Origin: Cylicocyclus nassatus
Lineage: Eukaryota > Nematoda > Chromadorea > Rhabditida > Strongylidae
DNA length: 64,000 nt
Direction of reading: 5' to 3'
Assembly (NCBI GenBank): GCA_958299035.1
Contig: CATQJL010000316.1
Span: 42,210,025-42,274,024, forward strand
The number at the start of each line of letters is the position of its first letter. Within the stretch, counting starts at the first letter, position 1. Below the pieces are notes generated by a model. The model was not told the DNA's origin, did not search any database, and saw nothing but the letters and a program-made list of their open reading frames with translations. Positions 1 through 11,099 of this stretch are shown piece after piece. A program made the position numbers and the translations under genes.

Positions 1-9
1 TTTCTCCTA

Positions 10-586
10 CTCAGGTTACCGCCGGGGGCAGGCGGTCAGCAAACTCGCGCTTTTCTGCAAACGATCAGCGAAATTTTGGGGCGTGGCCAGGCCTTCAGTA
101 AGCGGTACTTCCGTGTTCTGCCAGCGGGCAGCAATACAAAATTCTGTGCAAGCGCTCGTCAAGTAATCTCTTTCAGCGAGCGCTGGCCAAACTTTTAGCA
201 GGCGCTCGAATTCTTTTTACGCAGTTTCGGGCGTACGCCGAACGAAGGCAAGACTCGATGTGGCAGAGGGGTCATCAGTGGTTTAATTACCCTAGTTTAG
301 GGTACTTTCTTTCAGCGGAAAGTATCTACGATCTGTGCGGTCCTCATCAAAGGACCGCGCGTTCCTCAATAATTCTGCATATTCTCGCGGAAAGTCCGCG
401 AGAAGGCTACCATTGCGCCGCAACTAGGCTTTGGAGAAACCGCGATTGTTCTCCGAGCATTTCTCTCAAAATGGCCAACATTCTTTCAAATTCCTGCAAG
501 CGGACCGCAAAAAATCAGCGAACTATTTTTCCGGTTTCCGCTTGCCCATGAATTGCATGGCCGCCTGCTCCCGGCTATTATCTGGG
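10..586 (+). mobile_element. Family A non-autonomous TIR element, copy 1
   Basis: A 577-bp element bounded by inverted ends of consensus CYCAGATAATCGCCGGGGGC, followed on both sides by AGGCGG. The left end is degenerate (CTCAGGTTACCGCC). A TA lies outside each end (8-9 and 587-588), consistent with a 2-bp target duplication. The interior has short GC hairpins, for example around 346-362 (GCGGTCC/GGACCGC) and 385-403 (CTCGCGG/CCGCGAG). It has no coding potential. The same unit recurs reverse-complemented at 36133-36721, rearranged at 26690-27310 and as a scrap at 25793-25867. I cannot name a superfamily from ends alone; a 2-bp duplication is compatible with a Tc1/mariner relative. Confidence 0.75.
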
Positions 587-689
587 TAGGAAAAGATAGT
601 CGTTTTACATTAGCTAAACAAATGGGAAACACCGCGAAAATATTGGATTATGATAATGGCAATGTCTGCGCTACTATATGAATTACGAA

Positions 690-1270
690 GGAAGACAAAG
701 AACAAGTACGTTCAATAGCCTGATTCTCGTAGCTTTTACAAAAGTGATTTGAGCCTGATTGGTCTTCTCTAGTCCGAGAAATTGAAAGCGAAAATTGGGA
801 CAAACGAAATTTTGACTTGCTTTTAATTCGGAGTTTGGAGGTTAGTTAAAGTGGGATCCCTGGTGTGAGTGAAAAAGTGGTAGTTGTAATGAGTGCAAAA
901 AGAAGTAGTTTACTCAACTTTGAAACAAAGTCAGCATGTTCGAAAGTGATCACCTCACTTGAGCGTAATATTTGGAAACCTCAACCTCAAACCTTAAAAC
1001 TTGGCCCGCAGGGGTTACTTGACATGCTAATTACGTAAATGATGCTCCTATGCTTTTAGGATTCTTTTAATATGCTTACTGTGCGTGCACGATGGTAAGC
1101 CAAATCTCAGTGCTAGTACCTTGCACCTATCAGACATTGCAACTTACATCATGTCGCTAATATCCCTATCACCTTGATAGGGACCCCTCCCCCTCCTCCT
1201 GACCCCTTTACGTCCACCAGGTGTTGCGTGCCACACCCCACGCATGACCTTGGTTACATTACGTAAACGT
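690..1270 (+). repeat. Family D interspersed repeat, copy 1
   Basis: Non-coding repeat recognisable by phrases such as GCCTGATTCTCGTA, GATTTGAGCCTGATTGG, AGCATGTTCGAAA and TGCCACACCCCACGC. Divergent copies lie at 27310-28190 (partly inverted), 31060-31530, 41410-42000, 42780-43080 and 44765-44930. No ORF, TIR or duplication could be fixed; the ends are approximate. It is best read as an old interspersed repeat of unknown class. Confidence 0.5.
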
Positions 1271-1382
1271 AGTGCAGTGAAATAAAATATTCAAGTATTC
1301 CACCAAATTTATCTTGAGAACGACGATTTCAAGAACAAAATGATCTTTCCCAGTATAATCAGCCCTTCCTCAAATGAAAATG

Positions 1383-1560
1383 CATTTTAAGCTTATTCAT
1401 GTTTCTGCATACGTGAGGTTCTTGATTGATGGGAATGCTGCAGTATAAACATTTAGCCAGTGTTCTCAGTCCTCCCTTGAAGATCATTTTAGGTTTATCC
1501 ATGTCTAAAAAGCGCCTGATAAATGGCAATGTTGCAATGTAAGCATTTGGCTGCTCGTAA
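1383..1560 (+). repeat. Degenerate tandem repeat, period about 102 bp, two units
   Basis: CATTTTAAGCTTATTCATGT at 1383 recurs as CATTTTAGGTTTATCCATGT at 1485. The following parts also match (ATGGGAATGCTGCAGTATAA against ATGGCAATGTTGCAATGTAA). Two diverged units, no coding frame. Confidence 0.55.
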
Positions 1561-2048
1561 TCGGCTGAAAGAGCATTTAGCGAATCAAAAATTTTTGTTT
1601 TTGTATATTAAGTTGGTCCGAAAGTTCTGTCCCACCATTTTCAAAAAATCATAACTTCCTCCTAACAGGATGTTTCTGTATGTCTAAAACCTTATTGAAA
1701 AGAATTCATGCGCTTTTTAAAACTACCTTGGCTGCTATCTACTAAGCTCGCAATGCAGAGATAAAATGAAAAAGGAAATTACTTCAAGTCGGAGTTTTTA
1801 AGCAGGCCCGTCAAAGAATCCAAAACCGTTCCATAAAATCCAGAACAACCATTATCCTAGGTTTTCTGATTTCCTCTTTCTATATAAGCAAAAGTCGCGC
1901 TAATGGAGCCCTTCCTAGAAAAGTTATGATTTTCAAGAAAAAATGCCAAAAAATCAGCTCCTTAAAAAACCGTCCACTTAAATTAGAGTTAGTGAGATTA
2001 TGGCCCGCAGTAAAGGCTCGATCAGTTGAGGTGAACTCAACTTATTCC

Positions 2049-2134
2049 ATCAGTTCACCTTAGGTGAGGTGAACTGATCACCGTCTACGTTCCCATGCTA
2101 TAAGATGGTCAAGTCAACTGATAGTTGACCATCT
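2049..2134. repeat. Two adjacent perfect hairpins
   Basis: Hairpin one: ATCAGTTCACCT (2049-2060) pairs with AGGTGAACTGAT (2067-2078) across a 6-nt loop. Hairpin two: AGATGGTCAA (2103-2112) pairs with TTGACCATCT (2125-2134) across 12 nt. The motif GGTGAACTGA also occurs in variants from about 2025 to 2200. They lie in the centre of the mariner-type foldback element; function unknown. Confidence 0.7.
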
Positions 2135-3036
2135 GTCCACCTGCCGCAGTCAACTCTTCCACATCAGTTCACGTTCAAGTCACCTCAACGTACGGATGTT
2201 AGAGTGATCCAAATAGTGTGTAGAAGAGGAGACGCAGACAAGAGGTGACTGCATCTAACATAAGTTGCTCCTGAGTAACTTACGATACACACAATTTTGC
2301 CAAAAAATGCAGAAAAAATCGGCGCAAAACTGCACAATACCGGCGCCCGAAAAGGGAAGGATCGATGAACAGCTGATTTTGGCGACAAGAGCAAGGATAA
2401 AAGTTTTCTTCGGGAGACGGCCCTTCTGAACCGCTAGCATTAGCAACCTAATTACTGCGCGCCTCTGATTGGTCGGCGCAGCCGCTGCGCTCGGGTAGGC
2501 GAGAGCTATGCTGCCGTTAGACACGTCGGAATTGGGCTGCAAAGACATTCTCAGATAATTAAACAAGATTTCGAGTTTCTTATGAAACTCAAATATGTTA
2601 TACCTGGGCGGCATATTTAAATTCTTCAGCTTACACGTGCAGAATTCATGGTGTTTTGAAATGTGGGAAGGGCGAAGAAATCACGAAAGGTCAGTAAAAA
2701 ACATGCAACTTTTCCAGTTTTTATCTTTATAATTCAAACATCGTCACTATCTTTATTCGAGTGCTCAGAAATATTAGAAAACTCTTACAGATTATAAGAA
2801 AGGCGGAGTAATTAGCGCCGCCCGGGCAGAGTAATTAGCTCTAGGACGAAGCGGTTCAGAAGGGCATACACCCATTTTATTTATGTTCCAAAAATTTCAG
2901 TTTTTCATGAATTCTCCGTCAAAATATGTCAGTTTTGTTTTATCTGTCCATTTGCTAAGTGATATCCTTGTTAGCGGTCATCATCGATTTTTTTCGACAG
3001 TGGCCGCTATTAAGGATTGTCCGGCGATGCAGCAAA

Positions 3037-3115
3037 AGTTTTGGCCTAGCCGGTGTCGAACCACGACCGCGCGTATGTGATTCCAATCGCTTATCCGTTT
3101 GACCAGCCCAGCTCA
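3037..3115 (-). other. tRNA-like segment with intact A and B boxes
   Basis: Read on the minus strand, TGGTCAAACGG fits the Pol III A-box consensus and GGTTCGACACC nearly fits the B box; they are separated by about 32 nt. The acceptor and T stems do not pair properly, so this is a tRNA pseudogene or the head of a tRNA-derived SINE, not a working tRNA. It sits inside the mariner-type foldback element, so it may have been captured there. Confidence 0.4.
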
Positions 3116-3953
3116 AGCGGTTGGTTTTTTGAGAACACATGTGGTTATCATGTCTAGGATGCGATCCACATCCAAATCAATAGCTCACTGGATGCTGGAC
3201 TGAAGCGTGATGACCTCAACTCCGGTCCGCGTCGAGAGAGATGCCCGGATGGGGGGGGGGGTTTACTACGGGCCTATGATACCCAGCAGATGCAGGGCCC
3301 CCAACTGTATGATTGCCAACTCGCGCTGCCTGAAGTTGCTTCCGAACCGAGAAAATTGCTCAGACCCCGTTCGCGACGCTGGCTCCTCCCCTTTCAGAGT
3401 GGGCGTGACCTTCGTCCCGCCCATCCGTGCGCCCAACCAATCACCGTACCGAAGAAATCGCTCTGCTTTTGAAAACGGGGGTTTTCGGGTTTTCGCGGAA
3501 TTTCAATTTGATATTTGGAATCAGGGGTATGAGAAGGCCCTGGAACGGCAAAAACATGGAGGTCGAAATTTTGGGTGGACCGTGCCTTTAAGAAAATTGA
3601 TTTTTTGACATTTTTTCAAAAAATCATAACTTTCAAAGAAACAGCTCGATCAGCGCAAATTTTGCTCAGCTGAAAAGATGGGGTCAAATAGTCTAAAACA
3701 GTGGCTGTTTTGGATTTTATGGCACAGATTTGGATTTTTTAACGGGCTTGCTAAAAGATTCCGAACATAGAGTGATTTCTTTTTCCCAATTTTATCTCTG
3801 CATTCAGAACTTAGTAGATAGTAGCCAAGATAGTCTTAAAAAGTGCATGAATTGCTCTTTCTAAAAAGGTTTTAGATATGCAGAAACATCATGTTAGGAA
3901 GAAGTTATGATTTTTTGAAAATGGTGGGACAGAACTTTCGGACCAACCTAATA

Positions 3954-5259
3954 TAATTCAAGACTTCAAGTTGTCAGAAAACGAGGCGCTTAGAATTTGA
4001 AGAACTTGAGTCATCAAGCATGTGAAGTTGACTAAAATTGGAAGTATAAGTATATCGAAATTATGGTCAACAAAAATTGGAAACTTAAATTATTAAAAAT
4101 GGAGGTTTCAAACAAAATTCAAAAGATAGAATAATCAATAAAATAAAAAAATATGGTCGATAAGCATATTGCACTCCCTAAAAGCAACGCAAATTGCAAT
4201 ATACCTAAAGCACTAGTTCTGCTTCGCTGAGTCTTGCACTGGTTCTTTAGAAACAAAGCAGAAAATTCGCTACGTGTTGTGCTTATTTTGATTGAAGGTT
4301 TCGCAAAGTTAGAAAAAGAAGTTTGTCGACGATATCTGCAACATAGGAAAGACAAGTTTACTGGAGGTACGAAAAAATTGCGCATATTAAAGAAAAAATG
4401 AAAAGTTCTGAAGCATGGTTTTTGCTGACTACTAGGCTGTCCGAAGATTGCAAGATTGCTGTCCTTTTCAAATTCTTACCGCAATAAGTCCACACTTCTC
4501 ATTTCTAAATAGGTCGCAAAGTACTATTGGATAAGCAAAGCAAACTCTACGAGAAGGCAGTTTTGTTTTTGCAAAGGCTTTCGAACACCTCGAATTTCGA
4601 GCCAAAAACTAAAAATATTTAACTAGAAAAATCAAGACCTAATCCTACAGTAAGAGCAATCATTTCCTGTAAAAATTTATTCAAAATTGTATGTTGGAAA
4701 TAGAATATACATTTTCAAATTTCAGTATACCCTCTAAACTAGACATAAGTCATATCAAAACTCTAACATTTGACATTTGTTTCGAACATCGATCAGTTGG
4801 TCTTGATCTAGGTAACGTTTTACTTTCGACAATTGAAATAACTCATGACGTGAAGCACGAAACGCAAACGTATGTAGCAGTATGGTACTTTTCTTTTTGT
4901 CGCAGTTTTTGTTTGAGCGTTGTAACATGGACAAAAGCTTTTCACGCACTACATACACGTTTGTATGAATAAAAGAGTATTACAACATCTAACTTTTTGA
5001 AAATTAGCTTTTACTTTACAATCAGGCTGATGCCTATAACCCTCAGTAATTAAACAAGCATTTTCCAATGCGATCACCTTCATGCCATGGCCTGCGAATT
5101 CCTGCATTGGAAAGTTCTTAAAGTTTTCAATGCCACTATATGTCTATGTCTCATTCATATTTATGTTGTGCTGGGTCTATCCTCGAAAAGTCACCATATT
5201 TCTATTTCTCTATGTCCACACTAATTTGAATGTTTAATTTCATTATTTAACTTTACTAG
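3954..5259. other. No recognisable feature
   Basis: AT-rich sequence between two foldback elements. Short open frames exist on both strands (for example 4119-4385 minus and 4691-4972 plus) but none shows a domain, signal peptide or repeat-family match. I see nothing supportable here. Confidence 0.6.
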
Positions 5260-5299
5260 TACAATACCGCTCACATTTTTTTGAAAAAAAGACGCGAAT

Positions 5300-5360
5300 G
5301 TATGGACATGTATGGACATGTACGGACATGTCCATACATGTATGGACATGTCCATACATC
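5300..5360. repeat. Iterated subterminal ATGGACATG motif block
   Basis: Alternating TATGGACATG, TACGGACATG and TCCATACATG units form a self-complementary block just inside the left end of the 4-kb foldback element. The right arm has the mirrored block at about 9150-9232 with a couple of extra units. Arrays like this near transposon ends can be transposase-binding sites; that role is inference. Confidence 0.8.
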
Positions 5361-6527
5361 AGCGTCGCGTGGCCATATCTCGCTTCTGAGTGGACGAATT
5401 CTGAATCCAAGGCCACCGTTCGATTCAGCTCGGCGCGGAGAATCTTCTGATATATTGGAAGTGGGGGTACGATGTTTTCGATATTCCGTTTCCAGTTTTT
5501 TTCAATTTGTTCTGCGGAGGTCCTTTCGCGAATATGTGAAGCAACGCCTACCCAACATAGAAGACTTTACTAAGTACTGTTCGATAATACTGTTCTTGTA
5601 AATTATTGTGCGCTAAAAAATAGGCTCAGACTTCTTTCCAAAGGAGGTGAAAGCGTTGGTGAATTTTGGAAAAATCACGCGTTTCTAAATTCTACTCGCC
5701 ATAACTTCCTTCGGAATAAGTATATTTTGAATCCGAAAACTGCGCCTTGCTCAGCTCATCAAGTCGAATCTTCCTATGTACAGCATGTCCTTGGTATTTC
5801 GATTTCAGTATACTTGAATCTTTCTAAGGACGTCTTTTCGCGAAGGTGTAATGCAGCGAACATTGTCCCGAGTACATTTCAGCAAGGATCTTTCGATAGC
5901 ACTTTTTCTGTAGATTATGATGTGCTAAATAGTAGTCGCAGGTTTCTTTTCAAAGGAAATAGAAGGGCTGGTGAATAGTGGAAAAATTTTGTCGTCCCAA
6001 ATTCTACTCGCCATATCAGCAGGATACGAAGCTATCTTGCTAAGCAGATGTGAATTTCGAAATCAGCAGGTCGCATAACCTCTACGAGCAAGTTTTCCGA
6101 TATGTTCGGGTCATTTCATTTTTTCTCGCTTTACGCTCCGGAAACGCGCCGATGGATTTTGGTCAAAATGTTGATGCTTTTGAATTGTAAGGAAACTTCG
6201 CCTATAGAGGTTTTCGAACACGCTCTTTACGAAAATCGTGGTCTTTGAGGATTACAAGGTCTTTTTGGAGAGATACGGTGAGGTGACTGTAACTTCATCA
6301 CGAAAGTACGTAACTTTGGCCGCACTTCTCGCGTATCTTTCAGAAACCTTGCCTGCTTTCTTTTCTCAGTCAAAGTTATTAGGAACTGTGCTATCGAATG
6401 GTGTATTACTCAGGCTCCAGTCTGTGAAATTCGCCGAGTTACGAGCCTACAAATACACGTCCTCATGAATATTGCCCAAATTGTAAAGATCGCATATCTC
6501 CTCGAAATTCCTCCGCGAGCGCTTGTA

Positions 6528-7796
6528 TTAGGTCATTCGGAAAGTTTTTTCGTTTTTGCACCTCCAAATTCAAACGAGCACAATTTTTCCCTGATTCAGC
6601 CTTTTTCATCAAATAAACTGCATTGTGTTCAGCAAATTTCTGGTTACACTCTTATAGTGCTCTTGTGCTTTTCTCTTGCGGAATGATCTCAGAGGAATCA
6701 CTAAAGCCTGAAAAGGCGTTTTTGATTAGTCAATCTCTATTAGGTCCTATTATTTTGTAATAGGCACCGAGGAATTGGAAAATTCGGTGACTGGTAAAGG
6801 AAGGTCTAAAGAGTTTGAAAAATAAACAGGAAGTCGGTGCGCAGTCAACCCCTTTTGTGAGAGCCACTTTTCTTACATGTGGTTTGGCGGAGTCATGAGC
6901 GTGGATGGCATCTCTCATAGCTTATACGTGCAAGTCTGCTCAGTTTTGAAATTTTGACAAACAGTCTTCAGAGCGACATCACACTACTCTGCTCTTACAG
7001 TACAATAGCATTTTAGCAAGTTATAGCGTACAAGACCAGCAGGATTACATTAATTTGAGTGCATCAACCTTTTGGAATGACAGATTGTTCTGGTCATGCT
7101 TTCAATGCTTATTCCAAATAATTTACCACATTGTCGCTTCTCATTGCCGCACTTAGTCAATTTTTTGCTGTAATTAATAACTCAGGCTGGAAAAAGATTG
7201 CTACATAAAATTATGAGCGACGAAAGCAGAGTCAATGCGCCTTCAAACTGCGATTGCGACAATTCGTGGGTACATGTCGCTGAAATTTTTCGGTATTGCA
7301 GCTTTAGCGAAGGTGGCTTCTAATAAGCTCATATGACACTTCAGGGCCTGCTGATAATTTTACGCAGCTATAATTGCGATTTAAATGACCCTCTGAGATG
7401 CTCGTTTATATGGCAGAAACACCTTCCAGGACACTGCAAAATATTAGCTTTCACTTCTCTAGATCTGAACTTTCTGAAGTAAACTTGAACCTACCTCAAA
7501 AAAGACGTGGTCTTGGCAAATGCATTGCGCACAATGATGGTTTCCTCAACGGTCTTACGCTCAAATTTAAGCTTAGAGAATACAATTATTCGATAATCGC
7601 GTTTTCGTATGTCGAATTTAGAGCCGCGTAAACTTCCCTACAAAGCGTCTTCTGCAATTTCGGTGGGATCCCAGAAACTAGAAGACTTCCTCTACAGATC
7701 CATATATGGCAACCCTTAACAGCCCCCTGACACCCTCTTAAAATATGGTATCAATATCAAAGGCGCAAAAAGGAAAAAACTATCCGAATGACCTAA
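6528..7796 (-). mobile_element. Mariner-like element nested in the foldback element
   Basis: The termini are TTAGGTCATTCGGAAAGTTT and, at the other end, TTAGGTCATTCGGATAGTTT reverse-complemented, with TA on both sides (6526-6527 and 7797-7798). Its length of 1269 bp is close to that of full-length mariners. It interrupts the left arm of the 5262-9265 element exactly where the inverted similarity breaks, so it inserted later. The coding content is heavily decayed; one transposase scrap is visible at 6730-6918 on the minus strand. Confidence 0.85.
6730..6918 (-). pseudogene. Mariner transposase remnant, catalytic region
   Basis: A 62-residue frame contains AHDSAKPHVRKV near residues 7-18, matching the second catalytic-aspartate motif of mariner transposases (HDNARPHV type), the D of which pairs metal in the DDE/D fold. 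About 12 residues later DCAPTSCLFF resembles the third motif (DLAPTDYHLF type) with substitutions. The spacing between motifs is far shorter than the family's 34 residues, so a deletion or frameshift lies between. No N-terminal DNA-binding domain is readable upstream on the minus strand. It sits at a mariner-like position within an element of mariner length with mariner ends, which supports the call. Inactive. Confidence 0.6.
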
Positions 7797-9272
7797 TACA
7801 ATGCGCTGATCAAATCCTTCCATATTTTTAATGGATCTTATTGTGTTAAATTTGGTGCTTTAAGCTCTAGCCACGAAATAGCTTTGATATTCAGTTGAGC
7901 AGCTGAAGCAGACGCAAGCACCATATTCAGTGCAGTGGGAGACGTTCAACGAAGCGAACATAGTATCTGCAACGAGCGCCATACAAGCGCTCGCGGAGGA
8001 ATTTCGACGAAATATGCGATCTTTACATTTTGGGCAAAATTTCATGAGGACGTGTATTTGTAGGCTCGTAACTCGGCGAATTTCACAGACTGGAGCCTGA
8101 GTAATACACCATTCGATAGCACAGTTCCTAGTAACTTTGACTGAGAAAAGCAAGCAGGCAAGGTTTCTGACAGATACGCGAGAAGTGCGGCCAAAGTTAC
8201 GTACTTTCGTGATGAAGTTACAGTCACCTCACCGTATCTCTCCAAAAAGACCTTGTAATCCTCAAAGACCACGATTTTGTAAAGAGCGTGTTCGAAAACC
8301 TCTATAGGCGAAGTTTCCTTACAATTCAAAAGCATCAACATTTTGACCAAAATCCATCGGCGCGCTTCCGGAGCGTAAAGCGAGAAAAAATGAAATGACC
8401 CGAACATATCGGAAAACTTGCTCGTAGAGGTTATGCGACCTGCTGATTTCGAAACTCACATCTGCTTAGCAAGATAGCTTCGTATCCTGCTGATATGGCG
8501 AGTAGAATTTGGGACGACAAAATTTTTCCACTATTCACCAGCCCTTCTATTTCCTTTGAAAAGAAACCTGCGACTACTATTTAGCACATCATAATCTACA
8601 GAAAAGTGCTATCGAAAGATCCTTGCTGAAATGTACTCGGGACAATGTTCGCTGCATTACACCTTCGCGAAAAGACGTCCTCAGAAAGATTCAAGTATAC
8701 TGAAATCGAAATACCAAGGACATGCTGTACATAGGAAGATTCGACTTGATGAGCTGAGCAAGGCGCAGTTTTCGGATTCAAAATATACTTATTCCGAAGG
8801 AAGTTATGGCGAGTAGAATTTAGAAACGCGTGATTTTTCCAAAATTCACCAACGCTTTCACCTCCTTTGGAAAGAAGTCTGAGCCTATTTTTTAGCGCAC
8901 AATAATTTACAAGAACAGTATTATCGAACAGTACTTAGTAAAGTCTTCTATGTTGGGTAGGCGTTGCTTCACATATTCGCGAAAGGACCTCCGCAGAACA
9001 AATTGAAAAAAACTGGAAACGGAATATCGAAAACATCGTACCCCCACTTCCAATATATCAGAAGATTCTCCGCGCCGAGCTGAATCGAACGGTGGCCTTG
9101 GATTCAGAATTCGTCCACTCAGAAGCGAGATATGGCCACGCGACGCTGATGTATGGACATGTCCATACATGTATGGACATGTACGGACATGTACGGACAT
9201 GTCCGTACATGTCCATACATGTCCATACATTCGCGTCTTTTTTTCAAAAAATGTGAGCGGTATTGTAATATA

Positions 9273-10275
9273 GTAGGTCGGTGCAAAAGATTTGTAATTT
9301 TTTCTAATCCACAGGCAAACGTGATAGATTAGAGATGAACAAAAACTCCAAAGTGTACTTCTTCTAGAATTTCTTTCTCTTTCCAGCTGCTTTATTTCCA
9401 TTTGATCCGTTGAGAGAGCACTGAGATAATCGCTGGTTTACAACCTTTCGTTTTCATCATACCCAATTTTCGTTGATTTTCAAACTTTTGTTCAAAACTT
9501 TTAGGGAGAAGCTTCAATAACCAACAAGTAGGGCAAACCTTCTGCCAAACGAAGCAAAATTTCTTCGTTCTTTCAGCTATTCTTCTAAGATTTTTTAAAA
9601 TAAATTTCTAAAAGTCTTGAGTTTTGATAAAATCGCATGACCTATTGTTGCACCAGACATCTTCAGATCAATGAGGTTTTAAGATCGATTATGACTCTTA
9701 TTGAGCTTACAAAGTAAGTGAGCGATTTTAGCTTTTATAAAGATTTTGAAACTTAGGGTTTGTCAGTGCGCACTCGTGTAAAGAAATACTGCGATTTTCC
9801 GCGCAAATATCGCATGTCTCGCCAAGAAAAGACAACTCTTAGAAAGAAGAAAAGGGATGCATTGAATGGTAAATGAACTATTTTGCCTCTTCATGTTTTT
9901 TGAGGTGAGAAAAGGCGAAATTCAAAATTTGGTCACTGTAAAAATTATATTATGAAAATTCTGAAACACAAGCCACAGAGGTGCAAAAAATTGCTTCAGT
10001 TGGGAAAAGGTTCGGTTTATCTGCTAGTTACCAAATTTTCCTCGAAAGTTTCAAATAAAAATTTAGAAAATTAGCGAAAGTTGGACACGGTGAAATTGAA
10101 GGGTTGTAATTTCCAGCAATTATCTCAGCACTTTCCCGAAGAATCAACTGCATATATGGTAACTGAAAAGAGGAAGAAATTCTGCATCGAATAAACTCGG
10201 GGCGCTTGTTTATCTCTACTGTACAGGATTTGCAGGTCATTTCAAAAAACTGACAAAACTTTTGCACCGACCTGA
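9273..10275. mobile_element. Mariner-type MITE with long inverted arms, 1003 bp
   Basis: The ends read GTAGGTCGGTGCAAAAG at left and TCAGGTCGGTGCAAAAG reverse-complemented at right, with TA outside (9271-9272 and 10276-10277). Inward similarity continues through the TTTGCACC, AATTTCTTCCTCTTTTC and TTGTAATTTCCAGC regions. It abuts the 5262-9265 element. Its interior, including GATTTTGAAACTTAGGGTTTG and the GTCAGTGCGCACTC phrase, recurs in the Tc1-like MITE at 21445-22366. No coding content; frames such as 10028-10411 are chance. Confidence 0.75.
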
Positions 10276-10277
10276 TA

Positions 10278-10800
10278 TAGCATAGATTTTCATGATAAGC
10301 ATCTAATCTGGATTTGTCAAGAAGAAAGCTTGCAAGACGATAGCAGGCATAAGGCGTAGCACCAACAAAATAGGGTCTTAAGTAAAAGCTTTCAACCATT
10401 GGGAGAGTCAAGCCTGTGCTAAATATGTGATTGTGGATTTACGAAGTATTTTCAAGCATTGGAAAATTTTGTACGCATATCCGTTTGTTGAGAATAAACG
10501 CAATGAAAGTCGGACTTACTCATTTTCTCTTAAGAAATTTTTTTGCAATCAACCAAGTAACGAATCCGAAGCTATGTGAAAAGCTTTCTATGTAGATTTC
10601 TCAAACGAATGATGGCGGAAAGTATAGTAAGGTTGATTACGGAAATACGGATAAAATCTTTAACTGCGTTGTATTAGGTTGCTAAGTTTGGTAACTTTTT
10701 TCGTTGCTTCTCTCTCAACAATTTTGACTCACTCACATTTTGCCGTAAGTCACAAAGTAAGCTACAATGCTGCTCTTGTTTTGCCTAATTCTGACATCGC
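10278..10800. other. Mostly featureless, with a lone mariner-type end
   Basis: At 10674 the sequence TTAGGTTGCTAAGTTTGGTA, preceded by TA, looks like a mariner terminus, but I see no partner end nearby. A related 11-mer, TAGCAACCTAA, occurs at about 2442 in the opposite orientation. Nothing else is recognisable. Confidence 0.4.
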
Positions 10801-10809
10801 AGTAACAAT

Positions 10810-11096
10810 CAGCATTCTTGTTTACCCCCCTGCACCAACTCCCAACCTCGTAGTTCAAGATTTTCTAAAAATCGACAAAATCGATAGAGTAAATTTTTAT
10901 CCATTCTCGGCACCCTCACTTACCCACTTGTACCAACTCCCAGCCCCGCAACTAAAACTTCTCCAATCGACAAAATCGATAGAGTAAATTTTTATCCATA
11001 GTCAGCACCCTCACTTACCCACTTGTACCAACTCCCAGCCCCGCAACTAAAACTTCTCCAATCGATAAAATCGACAAAGTAAATTTTTATCCATAA
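10810..11096 (+). repeat. Tandem repeat, period about 95-98 bp, three units
   Basis: ACCAACTCCCAGCCCCG and ATCGACAAAATCGATAGAGT recur with starts near 10834, 10932 and 11027. The unit is a cousin of the tandem unit in the elements at 24116-25175 and 61425-62840 (ACTCCCAGCCCCGTAG plus ATCGATAAAATCGATAAAA). Confidence 0.8.
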
Positions 11097-11099
11097 ACT

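Larger units (their letters stand above)
1608..3951. mobile_element. Mariner-type foldback element with about 370-bp inverted arms
   Basis: The ends TTAAGTTGGTCCGAAAG and, reverse-complemented, TTAGGTTGGTCCGAAAG are classic mariner-style termini. A TA lies outside each end (1606-1607 and 3952-3953). The inverted similarity runs inward from the termini to roughly 1985 and 3585, far longer than a normal mariner TIR. The 1.6-kb centre holds hairpins (2049-2134), a tRNA-like segment (3037-3115) and a G11 run near 3251, and no transposase frame. It is therefore non-autonomous and probably composite. Nesting of other repeats in the centre is likely but not resolved. Confidence 0.8.
5262..9265. mobile_element. 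Large foldback element with about 1.27-kb inverted arms
   Basis: The left arm (5262-6525) and right arm (about 7976-9265) are near-mirror copies, starting CAATACCGCTCACATTTTTT at both ends, with TA immediately outside (5260-5261 and 9266-9267). Just inside each end is an iterated ATGGACATG/CATGTCCAT block that can fold on itself. A roughly 175-bp centre (7799-7975) is the only single-copy part once the nested element at 6528-7796 is removed, giving about 2.7 kb for the original. Equivalent reading frames occur in both arms only because the arms are copies; they carry no domain. This is a non-autonomous foldback transposon, compatible with a TA-targeting Tc1/mariner origin. Confidence 0.85.

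Noticed and set aside
8042..8407. 121-residue ORF and similar frames in the 5262-9265 arms
   Set aside because: Equivalent frames occur in both arms only because the arms are inverted copies; no domain and no codon-level conservation visible.
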